In this document: positions 8,076 to 14,830 of the stretch, piece by piece | How positions within the stretch are numbered: the stretch's first letter is position 1 | Layout: every line of letters begins with the position of its first letter | Origin: an uncultured Clostridia bacterium | Lineage (GTDB): Bacteria > Bacillota > Clostridia > Christensenellales > Aristaeellaceae | Assembly (NCBI GenBank): GCA_937906775.1 | Contig: CALCUD010000082.1 | Location: 1-18,942 of the forward strand | Length of the DNA: 18,942 bases | Reading direction: 5' to 3' | Program-made: the position numbers and the translations under genes | The notes under the pieces: generated by a model | What the model saw: the letters and a program-made list of their open reading frames with translations, nothing else | Databases searched by the model: none | What the model was told of the DNA's origin: nothing

Positions 8076-8133
8076 GACGCGAACAACCTCCTGTAATCAC
8101 ACATTATCAAGAAAAACCAATATTATCAGGCTC

Positions 8134-8163
8134 AGTATATCATATCCGCAGGAAAAATTGCAA
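8134..8163 (-). promoter_or_regulatory. promoter of the cellobiose phosphorylase gene
   Basis: On the minus strand there is a -35 TTGCAA (8158-8163, 4 of 6), an 18-base spacer and a -10 TATACT (8134-8139, 5 of 6). The start would be near 8127, giving a leader of about 50 bases before the ATG at 8075. The -35 hexamer is shared with the cre-like operator, so bound repressor would block RNA polymerase. Confidence 0.65.
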
Positions 8164-8172
8164 ACGTTTTCT
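8158..8172. promoter_or_regulatory. cre-like / LacI-family operator upstream of cellobiose phosphorylase
   Basis: The sequence TTGCAAACGTTTTCT agrees at every fixed position with the catabolite-responsive element consensus WTGNAANCGNWNNCW, including the central CG of LacI/CcpA-family operators. It overlaps the -35 box of the phosphorylase promoter, a position expected to repress. The binding protein may be CcpA or a local LacI-type regulator; no regulator gene lies in the window. Confidence 0.7.
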
Positions 8173-8205
8173 TGAGGAAATACACGAACAATTTTCTGAT
8201 GGTCC

Positions 8206-8244
8206 TCAAAAAAGAACGGCAAACCGGAAAAATCCGGTCTGCCG
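8206..8244 (-). terminator. intrinsic terminator of the uvrC-abcF operon
   Basis: On the minus strand, the 12-bp stem CGGCAGACCGGA/TCCGGTTTGCCG (8233-8244 with 8217-8228, one G-T wobble) has a TTTT loop. It is followed by TTCTTTTTT. It begins 8 bases past the stop codon of the ABC-F gene. Confidence 0.92.
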
Positions 8245-8251
8245 GCAGGGA

Positions 8252-9850
8252 TTATGCGTTCTCCTCACGGATCTTTTCCAGGTATTCTTCATAGTTGCAA
8301 TAATAATCTGCGATCGTTCCGTCCGGTTTGATCTCAATGATCCGGTCAGCCACCGTGGAGATGAACTGATGGTCCTGGCTGGTGAAGATCACATTGCCCG
8401 GAAAATTGATCAGCCCGTTGTTGACAGCGGTAATGGATTCCAGATCCAGATGGTTCGTAGGCTGATCCAGCATCAGGAAATTCGCGCCCGAAAGCATCAT
8501 ACGGCTCAGCATGCAGCGAACCTTCTCGCCGCCGGAGAGAACATTGACCGGCTTATAGACGTCGTCTCCGCTGAACAGCATCCTGCCGAGGAAACCGCGC
8601 ATATACGTCTCCAGCTGTTCAGGCGAATACTGGGCGAACCACTGCATCATCGTCATTTCACAGCCGTCAAAATATTTGCTGTTATCCTTGGGGAAATAGC
8701 TGGTGGAAATCGTGACGCCCCACTTGATATTTCCGCTGTCCGGTGCGATCTCCTCCGCCAGAATGCGGAAAAGCGCGGTCTGCGCCTGTTCATTCCCGAC
8801 GAGAGCAATCTTCTGTCCTTTGGTCACGAGGAAGGATACGTCTTTCAGAAGCTGAACGCCGTCCTGCGTATAGCTGACGTTGCTCACCTGAAGAATATCC
8901 TTTCCGGCTTCCCGCTCCGGCGTGAAACAGACCCAGGGATAGCGCCGGCTGGAGGCGGGCATCTGTTCGATCGTCAGCTGATCCAGCAACTTTCTCCGGC
9001 TGGTCGCCTGTTTTGCCTTGCTCTTGTTGCTGGAGAAGCGCTGAATAAACGCCTGAAGTTCCCGGATCTTGTCCTCGCGGCGCTTTTTCTGGTCGCTCAT
9101 CAGCGCCTGCATCATCTTGCTGGATTCATACCAGAAGTCATAGTTACCGACATAAAGCTTGACCTGATTATAGTCAATATCCACGATATGTGTGCAGATA
9201 TTGTTCAAAAACCACCGGTCATGGCTGACCACGATCAGCGTGCCCGGGAATTCCATCAGGAAATCTTCCAGCCATGCGACGCTGCGATTGTCAAGGTTGT
9301 TGGTCGGCTCGTCCAGCAGCAGGATATCCGGGTTGCCGAACAGCGCCTGAGCCAGCAGGACCTTAAACTTGTCGCCGGCCTTCAGTTCGGACATCTGAGC
9401 GTAATGCTCCTCCGCAGGAATGCCCAGCCCGGTCAGCAGGGTAGCCGCATCGCTTTCGGCGTTCCAGCCATCCATCTCGGCGAACTCGCCTTCCAGCAGC
9501 GCGGCCTTTTCACCGTCGGCCTCGTCAAAGTCCGGCTTGGCATACAGTGCGTCCTTTTCCTTCATGATGTCGTACAGACGCTGGTTGCCCATGATGACCG
9601 TATCCAGTACGGGATATTCGTCATACATGAACTGATCCTGCTTCAGGGTGCTCATACGTTCGGTGGACGGGATGGAAACGGAACCTGTCGTGGGTTCCAG
9701 CTCTCCGCTGAGGATCTTCAGAAATGTGGATTTCCCGGCGCCGTTCGCCCCGATGATCCCGTAGCAGTTCCCGGGCTGAAATTTCAGATCCGCGCCGGAA
9801 AACAGCTTCTGTCCGCCAAAGGTGAGGGATACGTTACTGACTGTGATCAT
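8252..9850 (-). CDS. ABC-F family ATPase (YbiT/YkpA type) with degenerate second nucleotide site
   Basis: This 532-residue protein has two ABC domains, no membrane segments and a charged linker (about 240-300, KKRREDKIRELQ), the ABC-F layout. ABC-F proteins act on the ribosome, easing stalls or, in some subfamilies, giving antibiotic protection. Domain 1 has an intact Walker A (GANGAGKS, 34-41) and Walker B (LLLDEPTNNLD, Glu181), but its signature is LKAGD (156-160), resembling the altered signature of YbiT. Domain 2 has a good signature (LSGGE, 438-442), but its Walker A reads GNEQAQTA (352-359), with no Lys. Its Walker B is LMLDQPTNHLD, with Gln463 where the catalytic Glu should be. It is the last gene of the operon; its AGGAGA site overlaps the stop of the dipeptidase gene. 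Confidence 0.93.
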   Translation of the reverse strand: MITVSNVSLTFGGQKLFSGADLKFQPGNCYGIIGANGAGKSTFLKILSGELEPTTGSVSIPSTERMSTLKQDQFMYDEYPVLDTVIMGNQRLYDIMKEKDALYAKPDFDEADGEKAALLEGEFAEMDGWNAESDAATLLTGLGIPAEEHYAQMSELKAGDKFKVLLAQALFGNPDILLLDEPTNNLDNRSVAWLEDFLMEFPGTLIVVSHDRWFLNNICTHIVDIDYNQVKLYVGNYDFWYESSKMMQALMSDQKKRREDKIRELQAFIQRFSSNKSKAKQATSRRKLLDQLTIEQMPASSRRYPWVCFTPEREAGKDILQVSNVSYTQDGVQLLKDVSFLVTKGQKIALVGNEQAQTALFRILAEEIAPDSGNIKWGVTISTSYFPKDNSKYFDGCEMTMMQWFAQYSPEQLETYMRGFLGRMLFSGDDVYKPVNVLSGGEKVRCMLSRMMLSGANFLMLDQPTNHLDLESITAVNNGLINFPGNVIFTSQDHQFISTVADRIIEIKPDGTIADYYCNYEEYLEKIREENA

Positions 9851-9865
9851 TTTTTCTCTGTCTCC

Positions 9866-11230
9866 TTATTCTCCGGCCAGCCGGATCATCGCGTTGGCAT
9901 AAATTCTGATGCATAGCATCATCCGGTCGATGCTGATACTTTCATCCGCCAGATGTGCGGGATCGTCCTCGTCCGGGAAGCACGCGCCGAATGCAACGCC
10001 CTGCTTCAACACCTTGGCATAAGTTCCTCCGCCGGTGGACATAGCCTTTCCCGGAAATCCCGATTCTTCCTCATAGGCCTTCAGCAGGCTGCTGACAAGT
10101 TCGCTCTCTGCCGGAACATGATGGCACGGCTTGACCGCTTCAGTCCTGCAGCGGATCTCCGGCAGGTTTTCCGCTATCTGCCGCTGCAGCATTTCCATAT
10201 CCGCCGTCGCGGGACAGCGCATATCAAGCGTCGCGTACCACAGGCCGTTTTCCAGGCGCAGGATCCCCATGTTGCAGGTCAGCGCTTCGGAAATATCGTC
10301 TCTGCAGGCGCAGCCGAGGCTTTGACCGTCGTATTCCATGCCGACCTTGTCGGCCAGTGTCGCGATCCCGCCCGCGGCGCCCAGTTCCTTCAGCAGAACG
10401 AGCATCATCCCGATGGCGCTGCGGCGTCCTTCCGGATAAGCTGCATGGCCCGGGATCCCTGTCGCGGTGACCCACACGCCTTCATCTGTTGTTTCAGCCG
10501 CGTAATCCATTCCGGTTTTCGCGGCATAGTCCCGGACGCGTGCTGCGAGTTCCTCGCCGCCGGCAAGGAGCGCTTTGCATTCACCCGCGATCACATTGTG
10601 CCGTTCACCGGTGGAAAGCTTCAGAATATTCAGACCGCTGTCGCTCTTCGGAAAGGACAGGGACGTCAGCAGCAGCCCCTTTTCCGTATTGATGACCGGG
10701 AACGCGGCGTCCGGACTAAAGCCGATCTCAGGCATGTCGGCATGCTCCGCATAGTAGGCCATATCCTCCCAGTCACACTCTTCATCGCACCCAAGGATCA
10801 GCCTGATACTTCTTTTGAGTGGGATCCCGGCTTCCTTCAGGGCGCGCATCGCGAATAACGCTGCCAGCGCGGGACCTTTGTCGTCATTCACACCGCGGCC
10901 GTACAGGCGCCCGTTTTCCTCCGTGCAGATGAAAGGAGGCTTTGTCCATCCGTCTCCTGCCGGTACCACATCCAGATGCGCCAGCACGCCTACGGTCTCC
11001 TCTTTGTCCCCCAGGGTGACATCGCAGGCATATCCGTCATACGCGCCTGTCATAAAGCCCATCGTTTCGGCTGTCACCATCGCCATATCAAGCATCCGGC
11101 GGATCTCTTTTCCAAAGGGGGCTCCGTCCTCCGGTTCACTCTTGACAGAGGGCACCGAGATCCACCGTTTCAGGATTGAAACAAATTCATCCCGATAACT
11201 GTCGATCAGAGCATTGATTCTCACATCCAT
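9866..11230 (-). CDS. pepV: Sapep/PepV-type dinuclear-metal dipeptidase (M20 family)
   Basis: This 454-residue protein is close to the size of PepV, a cytoplasmic enzyme that splits dipeptides with an unblocked N-terminus. All expected M20 motifs are present: AHLDVVPAGDGW (His85, Asp87), GRGVNDDKGP (Asp116), GCDEECDW (Glu150, Glu151), FSPDAAFP (Asp174), STGGGTYAK and PAHLADE (His426). I chose the ATG at 11228-11230, which has AAAGGA eleven bases upstream. The frame stays open above it but without family similarity. It lies 28 bases after the preceding small gene and 15 before the ABC-F gene, so it is co-transcribed. Exact substrate range is inferred from the family. Confidence 0.93.
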   Translation of the reverse strand: MDVRINALIDSYRDEFVSILKRWISVPSVKSEPEDGAPFGKEIRRMLDMAMVTAETMGFMTGAYDGYACDVTLGDKEETVGVLAHLDVVPAGDGWTKPPFICTEENGRLYGRGVNDDKGPALAALFAMRALKEAGIPLKRSIRLILGCDEECDWEDMAYYAEHADMPEIGFSPDAAFPVINTEKGLLLTSLSFPKSDSGLNILKLSTGERHNVIAGECKALLAGGEELAARVRDYAAKTGMDYAAETTDEGVWVTATGIPGHAAYPEGRRSAIGMMLVLLKELGAAGGIATLADKVGMEYDGQSLGCACRDDISEALTCNMGILRLENGLWYATLDMRCPATADMEMLQRQIAENLPEIRCRTEAVKPCHHVPAESELVSSLLKAYEEESGFPGKAMSTGGGTYAKVLKQGVAFGACFPDEDDPAHLADESISIDRMMLCIRIYANAMIRLAGE

Positions 11231-11258
11231 GTGAGGCGCCGTCCTTTCATGTGTATTT

Positions 11259-11552
11259 TCAGAATGCGTTTCTCGGATCGCTGCTTTTCTTTTTCGGCGC
11301 GTCCGGATCGATAAACTCGATCTCCATCCGTTCGAACGGGACACTCTCAAAAAAAGCGTCCGCGGTGAAATGCGTCATTCCGAACTCGTTCCATTCCCGT
11401 TCATTTTTGTCCAGCCAAAGAGGCTCGGGAAGATCCAGCCCGTGGCAGGCTTCCAGCAGCGCGTCCCGCGGATCTGCCCGGCTGCAGGGCACCGTGGCCT
11501 GCCGGTCGATCCGATGATGTTTGAGAATTTTGACCCATAAAGCTGTCGCCAT
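11259..11552 (-). CDS. conserved-looking 97-residue protein of unknown function
   Basis: From the ATG at 11550-11552 this is a 97-residue protein beginning MATALWVKILKHHRI and ending in a charged tail (DPDAPKKKSSDPRNAF). AAGGAGG is ten bases upstream. A second in-frame ATG at 11559-11561 is only one base from that site and so is unlikely to be the start. The protein has no signal peptide or membrane segment. It is Trp- and acidic-residue rich, with a DKNEREWNEFG segment near the middle. It sits between uvrC and pepV in one operon. I recall similar uncharacterised proteins in other Clostridia, but I know of no assigned function and do not propose one. Confidence 0.75.
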   Translation of the reverse strand: MATALWVKILKHHRIDRQATVPCSRADPRDALLEACHGLDLPEPLWLDKNEREWNEFGMTHFTADAFFESVPFERMEIEFIDPDAPKKKSSDPRNAF

Positions 11553-11599
11553 GCCGGGCATACCTCCTTAACCTGATTATTATGACATGGAACAGGACC

Positions 11600-13456
11600 T
11601 CACGCAAGGGCGGATTTCACAGCTTCCGCAGTTTTGCGGTTCATGCCCCTGACCGAAGCGAGTTCCCCGATGTCCGCGTCCCGGATCGCTTTGAGGCTTC
11701 CGAACTTCTTCAGCAGTTCTTTCCTGCGCGCGGGACCGATCCCCGGAATATCTTCCAGCCGGGAATGGATGGACGCCTTCCCCCGAAGGGCGCGATGATA
11801 AGTAATGCCGAACCGGTGCGCCTCATCGCGTACGCGCTGTACCAACTGAAGCTCCGGAGTCCTGTGGTCAAGAACGATCGGATCCTCCGCGTCCGGAAGC
11901 CAGATCTCCTCTTCTTTTTCCGCGAGTCCGAACATCGCCGGCGGCGTAACGCCCAGGGCCATGATCGCTTCCCGGGCGAAGCGCAGCTGCTGCGGTCCTC
12001 CGTCGATCAGGATCAGATCCGGCTGATCGGAGAATTTGTTTTCGCCGCTGTTTGCGCCCGGATTCTCCTGTTCTTTCAGAAGGCGGTTATATCTCCTGCT
12101 CAGGACCTCCGCGAGAGAAGCAAAATCATTGGCGCCCTCAACGGTTTTGATCCGGAATCTGCGATATTCCTTTTTAGCCGGTTCACCGTCGATAAAAACC
12201 ACCATTGCCGCAACGCTCTGTTCTCCCTGGGTGTTGGATATATCATATCCTTCGATCCGGCGCGGATAACGGTCCATTCCGAGGATCTTTCCCAGTTTTT
12301 CAGACGCTCCGACTGTTCTTTCCTCCCGGACGGCACGGCGTGCGTTTCGCTTGTCCAGCGCGTCGCGGGCGTTCTTTTCGGCAAGCTGGACCAGCTCGTG
12401 CTTCTCGCCCCGCTTCGGCGTCAGAACCGTCACCGCGCTTCCTTTCAGGCTCCGCAGCCATCCCTCCATCTGTTCCGCCGTTTCTTCCGGCAGCGTCTGA
12501 CAAAGGACATTCCGCGGAATCAGGCCGGGTTCTGTATAATACTGGAGCATAAATCCGGCGATCACATCCGCCGGGTCTTCTCCGCCTTCCCGCGGCAGGC
12601 AGAAGTGTTCGCCGCCGATCATTTTTCCGCCGCGTACGTAAAGGATCTGGACCATTGCGTCCAGCCCGTCTTCCGCGACAGCGATCAGATCCTGTTCGCT
12701 CCGGTCTGTCCGCTGGGCGATCTGCCGTTCCATCAGACCCTGTATATCCCTGATCTTGTCCCGGATCTGCGCCGCACGCTCATATCTCATCGCCTGAGCT
12801 GCTTCCGTCATCTCCTGTTCCAGCTTGTTCAGAACAGGCTGCAGATCGCCTTCCAGAAAGTGGATCACCCCGTCAACCGTTTCCGCGTATTTCTCTTCGG
12901 AACATTTCCCGGCACAGGGCGCCATACAACGGCCGATGTCATAATTGACGCATGGACGTTTCAGACTTTTTGCCGGCAGGGCCTGCCTGCACGTTCGAAG
13001 CGGAAAGATGTCCCGTACGGATTCCATAACCTGCCGGACGGCGGAAGCGCCAATATACGGGCCGAAATAACGGGCTCCGTCGCGTTCCATTCTCCGGCTC
13101 AGCGTAAGCCGCGGGAACGGCTCTTTCGGTGCAATCCGCAGATAGGGATACTGTTTATCGTCTTTCAGCAGAATATTGTAATAGGGACGGTAGCGTTTGA
13201 TCAGATTGCATTCCAGAATCAGAGCCTCCAGATTGGTTTCGCAGAGCAGGATGTCAAAATCGTCAATATGACTGATCATTGCCGCGACTTTCGGAGTATG
13301 GGCGGTATCCCTGAAATAGCTGCGCACTCTGTTTTTCAGATTGACGGCTTTCCCGACATAGATCACGTGAGCGTCCGCGTCTTTCATCAGATAGCATCCG
13401 GGAGAGTCCGGAAGCATGCTGATCTTCAGTTCCAGTTTTTCTCCCCAGTCGATCAC
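11600..13456 (-). CDS. uvrC: UvrABC excinuclease subunit C
   Basis: This 618-residue protein is normal length for UvrC, which makes both incisions around bulky DNA lesions after UvrAB loading. The N-terminal GIY-YIG nuclease (about 15-95, GCYLMKD and VIYVGKAVNLKNRV) makes the 3' cut. Four cysteines at 156, 169, 177 and 181 match the cluster reported to bind iron-sulfur in E. coli UvrC. The UvrB-contacting UVR helix pair is near 206-241. The C-terminal RNase H-like nuclease (GYDISNTQG, LILIDGGPQQL) and helix-hairpin-helix repeats (IPGIGPARRKELLKKFGS) follow. The start is GTG at 13454-13456 with GGAGG eight bases upstream. It is the first gene of a four-gene unit ending with the ABC-F gene. Confidence 0.97.
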   Translation of the reverse strand: MIDWGEKLELKISMLPDSPGCYLMKDADAHVIYVGKAVNLKNRVRSYFRDTAHTPKVAAMISHIDDFDILLCETNLEALILECNLIKRYRPYYNILLKDDKQYPYLRIAPKEPFPRLTLSRRMERDGARYFGPYIGASAVRQVMESVRDIFPLRTCRQALPAKSLKRPCVNYDIGRCMAPCAGKCSEEKYAETVDGVIHFLEGDLQPVLNKLEQEMTEAAQAMRYERAAQIRDKIRDIQGLMERQIAQRTDRSEQDLIAVAEDGLDAMVQILYVRGGKMIGGEHFCLPREGGEDPADVIAGFMLQYYTEPGLIPRNVLCQTLPEETAEQMEGWLRSLKGSAVTVLTPKRGEKHELVQLAEKNARDALDKRNARRAVREERTVGASEKLGKILGMDRYPRRIEGYDISNTQGEQSVAAMVVFIDGEPAKKEYRRFRIKTVEGANDFASLAEVLSRRYNRLLKEQENPGANSGENKFSDQPDLILIDGGPQQLRFAREAIMALGVTPPAMFGLAEKEEEIWLPDAEDPIVLDHRTPELQLVQRVRDEAHRFGITYHRALRGKASIHSRLEDIPGIGPARRKELLKKFGSLKAIRDADIGELASVRGMNRKTAEAVKSALA

Positions 13457-13504
13457 CGGTTCTCCCTCCCCCTGTCCGGTTCATACGGTTTCAGATAAAT
13501 TGAA

Positions 13505-13531
13505 GCCGCGGAACCCGTTGGCTTCCGCGGC
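13505..13531 (-). terminator. hairpin after the membrane-protein gene, weak terminator
   Basis: An 11-bp GC-rich stem with one bulged G (GCCGCGGAA arms) and a 4-base loop lies 17 bases past the stop of the membrane-protein gene. On the minus strand it is followed only by TTCAATTTATC, so it is a weak or leaky intrinsic terminator. Some read-through into uvrC is likely, and I found no convincing separate uvrC promoter. Confidence 0.5.
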
Positions 13532-13547
13532 CGGTCAGACCTGAACA

Positions 13548-14033
13548 TTATTGCAGCCGGTTGATCATTTCCTGCAGGGCGATCAGATCGGACTGAAGGG
13601 TGGTCTGCTTTTCACCCGTATCCATACCGGTGATCAGAACGGACAGAAAAGTATCCACCTCGTTCAGCAGTCCGTTGATCACCGTCTCGTCAAGCAGGGG
13701 TGTATTGGAATCATTCTGCCCGGAGCTCAGATCGTTGATGATGCGGATCGCATACAGATCGCACCGGATCTGGGCAAGCTGCGCTGCTGTCGGAGCGCCC
13801 GCTGTCCGGCTGAGTTTATTGGCCTGGGTGACCGCTTCGTCGCATTCATTCTGCATCCGGCGAATATACAGATCGTGAGAATCGTTTTTGTTCTGGATCG
13901 CGGGGATTCCGATCACCGCCAGCGCGACTACCGCCGCGATCAGAATGAAGATCGTGATATTTTTGATTCTGTTCCGGTTGATCTGGGCAACGGAGATATT
14001 TCCGTTCCCGGCGTTGGAATAACGTCCGTACAA
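13548..14033 (-). CDS. single-pass membrane protein of unknown function
   Basis: From a TTG at 14031-14033 this is a 161-residue protein. A short Asn/Gly-rich N-terminus is followed by a basic patch (RNRIKN), one hydrophobic helix (about residues 25-47) and a polar, mostly helical C-terminal part of about 113 residues. The C-terminal part is presumably outside the membrane. GGGGGGAG lies five bases before the TTG, and the predicted promoter places the mRNA start about 19 bases upstream, so longer frames that begin inside the rpmJ terminator are ruled out. No known domain is recognised. It stands alone between the rpmJ terminator and uvrC. Confidence 0.75.
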   Translation of the reverse strand: MYGRYSNAGNGNISVAQINRNRIKNITIFILIAAVVALAVIGIPAIQNKNDSHDLYIRRMQNECDEAVTQANKLSRTAGAPTAAQLAQIRCDLYAIRIINDLSSGQNDSNTPLLDETVINGLLNEVDTFLSVLITGMDTGEKQTTLQSDLIALQEMINRLQ

Positions 14034-14058
14034 ACGTTCTCCCCCCTTTTCGACTGTT

Positions 14059-14087
14059 ATTCTATCACATCCGGCAGTTTCCGTAAA
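14059..14087 (-). promoter_or_regulatory. promoter of the membrane-protein gene
   Basis: On the minus strand there is a -35 TTTACG (14082-14087, 4 of 6), a 17-base spacer and a -10 TAGAAT (14059-14064, 5 of 6). The predicted start is near 14052, just ahead of the GGGGGGAG ribosome-binding site and TTG start. It follows the rpmJ terminator, restarting transcription for the next unit. Confidence 0.6.
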
Positions 14088-14124
14088 GGCGAACAGATCC
14101 GCGCATGTTTTCACAGCGTAAAGG

Positions 14125-14157
14125 CATAAGAAAAACACCGCCTGAACGGCGGTGTTT
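14125..14157 (-). terminator. intrinsic terminator at the end of the ribosomal-protein operon
   Basis: On the minus strand, a perfect 10-bp stem AAACACCGCC/GGCGGTGTTT (14148-14157 with 14133-14142) has a 5-base loop. It is followed by TTCTTATG, the T-run continuing from the stem's own TTT. It begins 10 bases after the rpmJ stop and closes the operon. Confidence 0.88.
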
Positions 14158-14166
14158 CTGGCTTGA

Positions 14167-14280
14167 TCAGCCCTGCTTCTGCTTGTGCTTCGGATTCTCG
14201 CAGATGACCATCACGCGGCCCTTGCGGCGAATGATCTTGCACTTTTCGCAGATAGGCTTGACAGACGGACGAACCTTCAT
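14167..14280 (-). CDS. rpmJ: 50S ribosomal protein L36
   Basis: This 37-residue protein (MKVRPSVKPICEKCKIIRRK and onward) is an exact-size L36. The zinc ligands Cys11, Cys14, Cys27 and His32 are all present, so this is the zinc-binding (C+) form. L36 binds 23S rRNA in the large subunit. ATG start with AGGAGG eight bases upstream. In most Firmicutes rpmJ is followed by rpsM, rpsK and rpoA, but here a strong terminator follows at once. Confidence 0.98.
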   Translation of the reverse strand: MKVRPSVKPICEKCKIIRRKGRVMVICENPKHKQKQG

Positions 14281-14301
14281 GGTCATAACCTCCTTCGTGT
14301 G

Positions 14302-14523
14302 TCAGTTCTTGCTGCGCCAGGTGATCCGGCCTCTGGTCAGATCATAGGGCGATAATTCAATCGTTACCTTGTCGCCTGGATAGATCCGGATGAAATTCAT
14401 ACGCATCTTTCCGGAGATGTGAGCCAGGATCTGGTGGCCGTTCTGAAGCTCCACCTGAAACATGGCATTCGGCAAAGCTTCAACAACCTTACCTTCCATT
14501 TCGATCACGTCGCTCTTGGACAA
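14302..14523 (-). CDS. infA: translation initiation factor IF-1
   Basis: This 73-residue OB-fold protein (SKSDVIEMEGKVVEALPNAM, then HISGKMRMNFIRI, GDKV and DLTRGRI) is the expected size for IF-1, which occupies the ribosomal A site during initiation. The start is a TTG at 14521-14523 with AGGAGG nine bases upstream. The first in-frame ATG beyond it lies 11 codons further upstream and would add residues foreign to the family. It sits four bases after the KOW gene and 21 bases before rpmJ. Confidence 0.97.
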   Translation of the reverse strand: MSKSDVIEMEGKVVEALPNAMFQVELQNGHQILAHISGKMRMNFIRIYPGDKVTIELSPYDLTRGRITWRSKN

Positions 14524-14527
14524 AAGA

Positions 14528-14830
14528 TCAGCCCTCCTTGCACAGCGAACGTTCAACTGCGAAACCGTTTGCTTCCAGTGCTCTTCTCAGATCACTGTTC
14601 TGAATCGGGCCGCCCTCGGGACGAACCGTCTTCAGATCGATCATGACCGGTTTCGCGCACAAATGCATCGTCTTTTTCTTTTTGGGGTGATCCAGCTTAT
14701 GACGCAGGCCGTCGGCCACATTCACATAGCCGTTCCCCAGATCTTCCAGGACAATCAAGGCACAGCCTTTATCCCTGCCCTGTGTACTGATCACCACGCG
14801 TCCGATTTCATAAGAAAGCGGTTCCTTCAT
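14528..14830 (-). CDS. KOW-domain RNA-binding protein (L14e/L6e-like)
   Basis: This 100-residue protein starts with a KOW-type beta motif (EIGRVVISTQGRDKGCALIV) and has a basic centre (HPKKKKTMH). This gene is commonly found between map and infA in Clostridia and is annotated as a KOW-domain, L14e-like RNA-binding protein. Its exact role, presumably at the ribosome or in translation initiation, is not established. The ATG overlaps the stop of map (ATGA), with GGGAGGA upstream. It ends four bases before the infA start. Confidence 0.88.
   Translation of the reverse strand: MKEPLSYEIGRVVISTQGRDKGCALIVLEDLGNGYVNVADGLRHKLDHPKKKKTMHLCAKPVMIDLKTVRPEGGPIQNSDLRRALEANGFAVERSLCKEG

Noticed and set aside
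5538..8096. An 852-codon open frame on the plus strand opposite the cellobiose phosphorylase gene
   Set aside because: It has no ribosome-binding site at its start, begins inside the metH terminator, and its protein is a low-complexity His/Asp/Val-rich read of the opposite strand. The minus-strand protein matches GH94 throughout. Other long opposite-strand frames over uvrC, the ABC-F gene and secY are rejected for the same reason.
119..8191. Shared 12-mer ATACACGAACAA near the tRNA-Pro promoter (119-130) and upstream of the phosphorylase promoter (8180-8191)
   Set aside because: A 12-base match between two places in a 19-kb window is expected by chance, and the two copies sit differently relative to their promoters.
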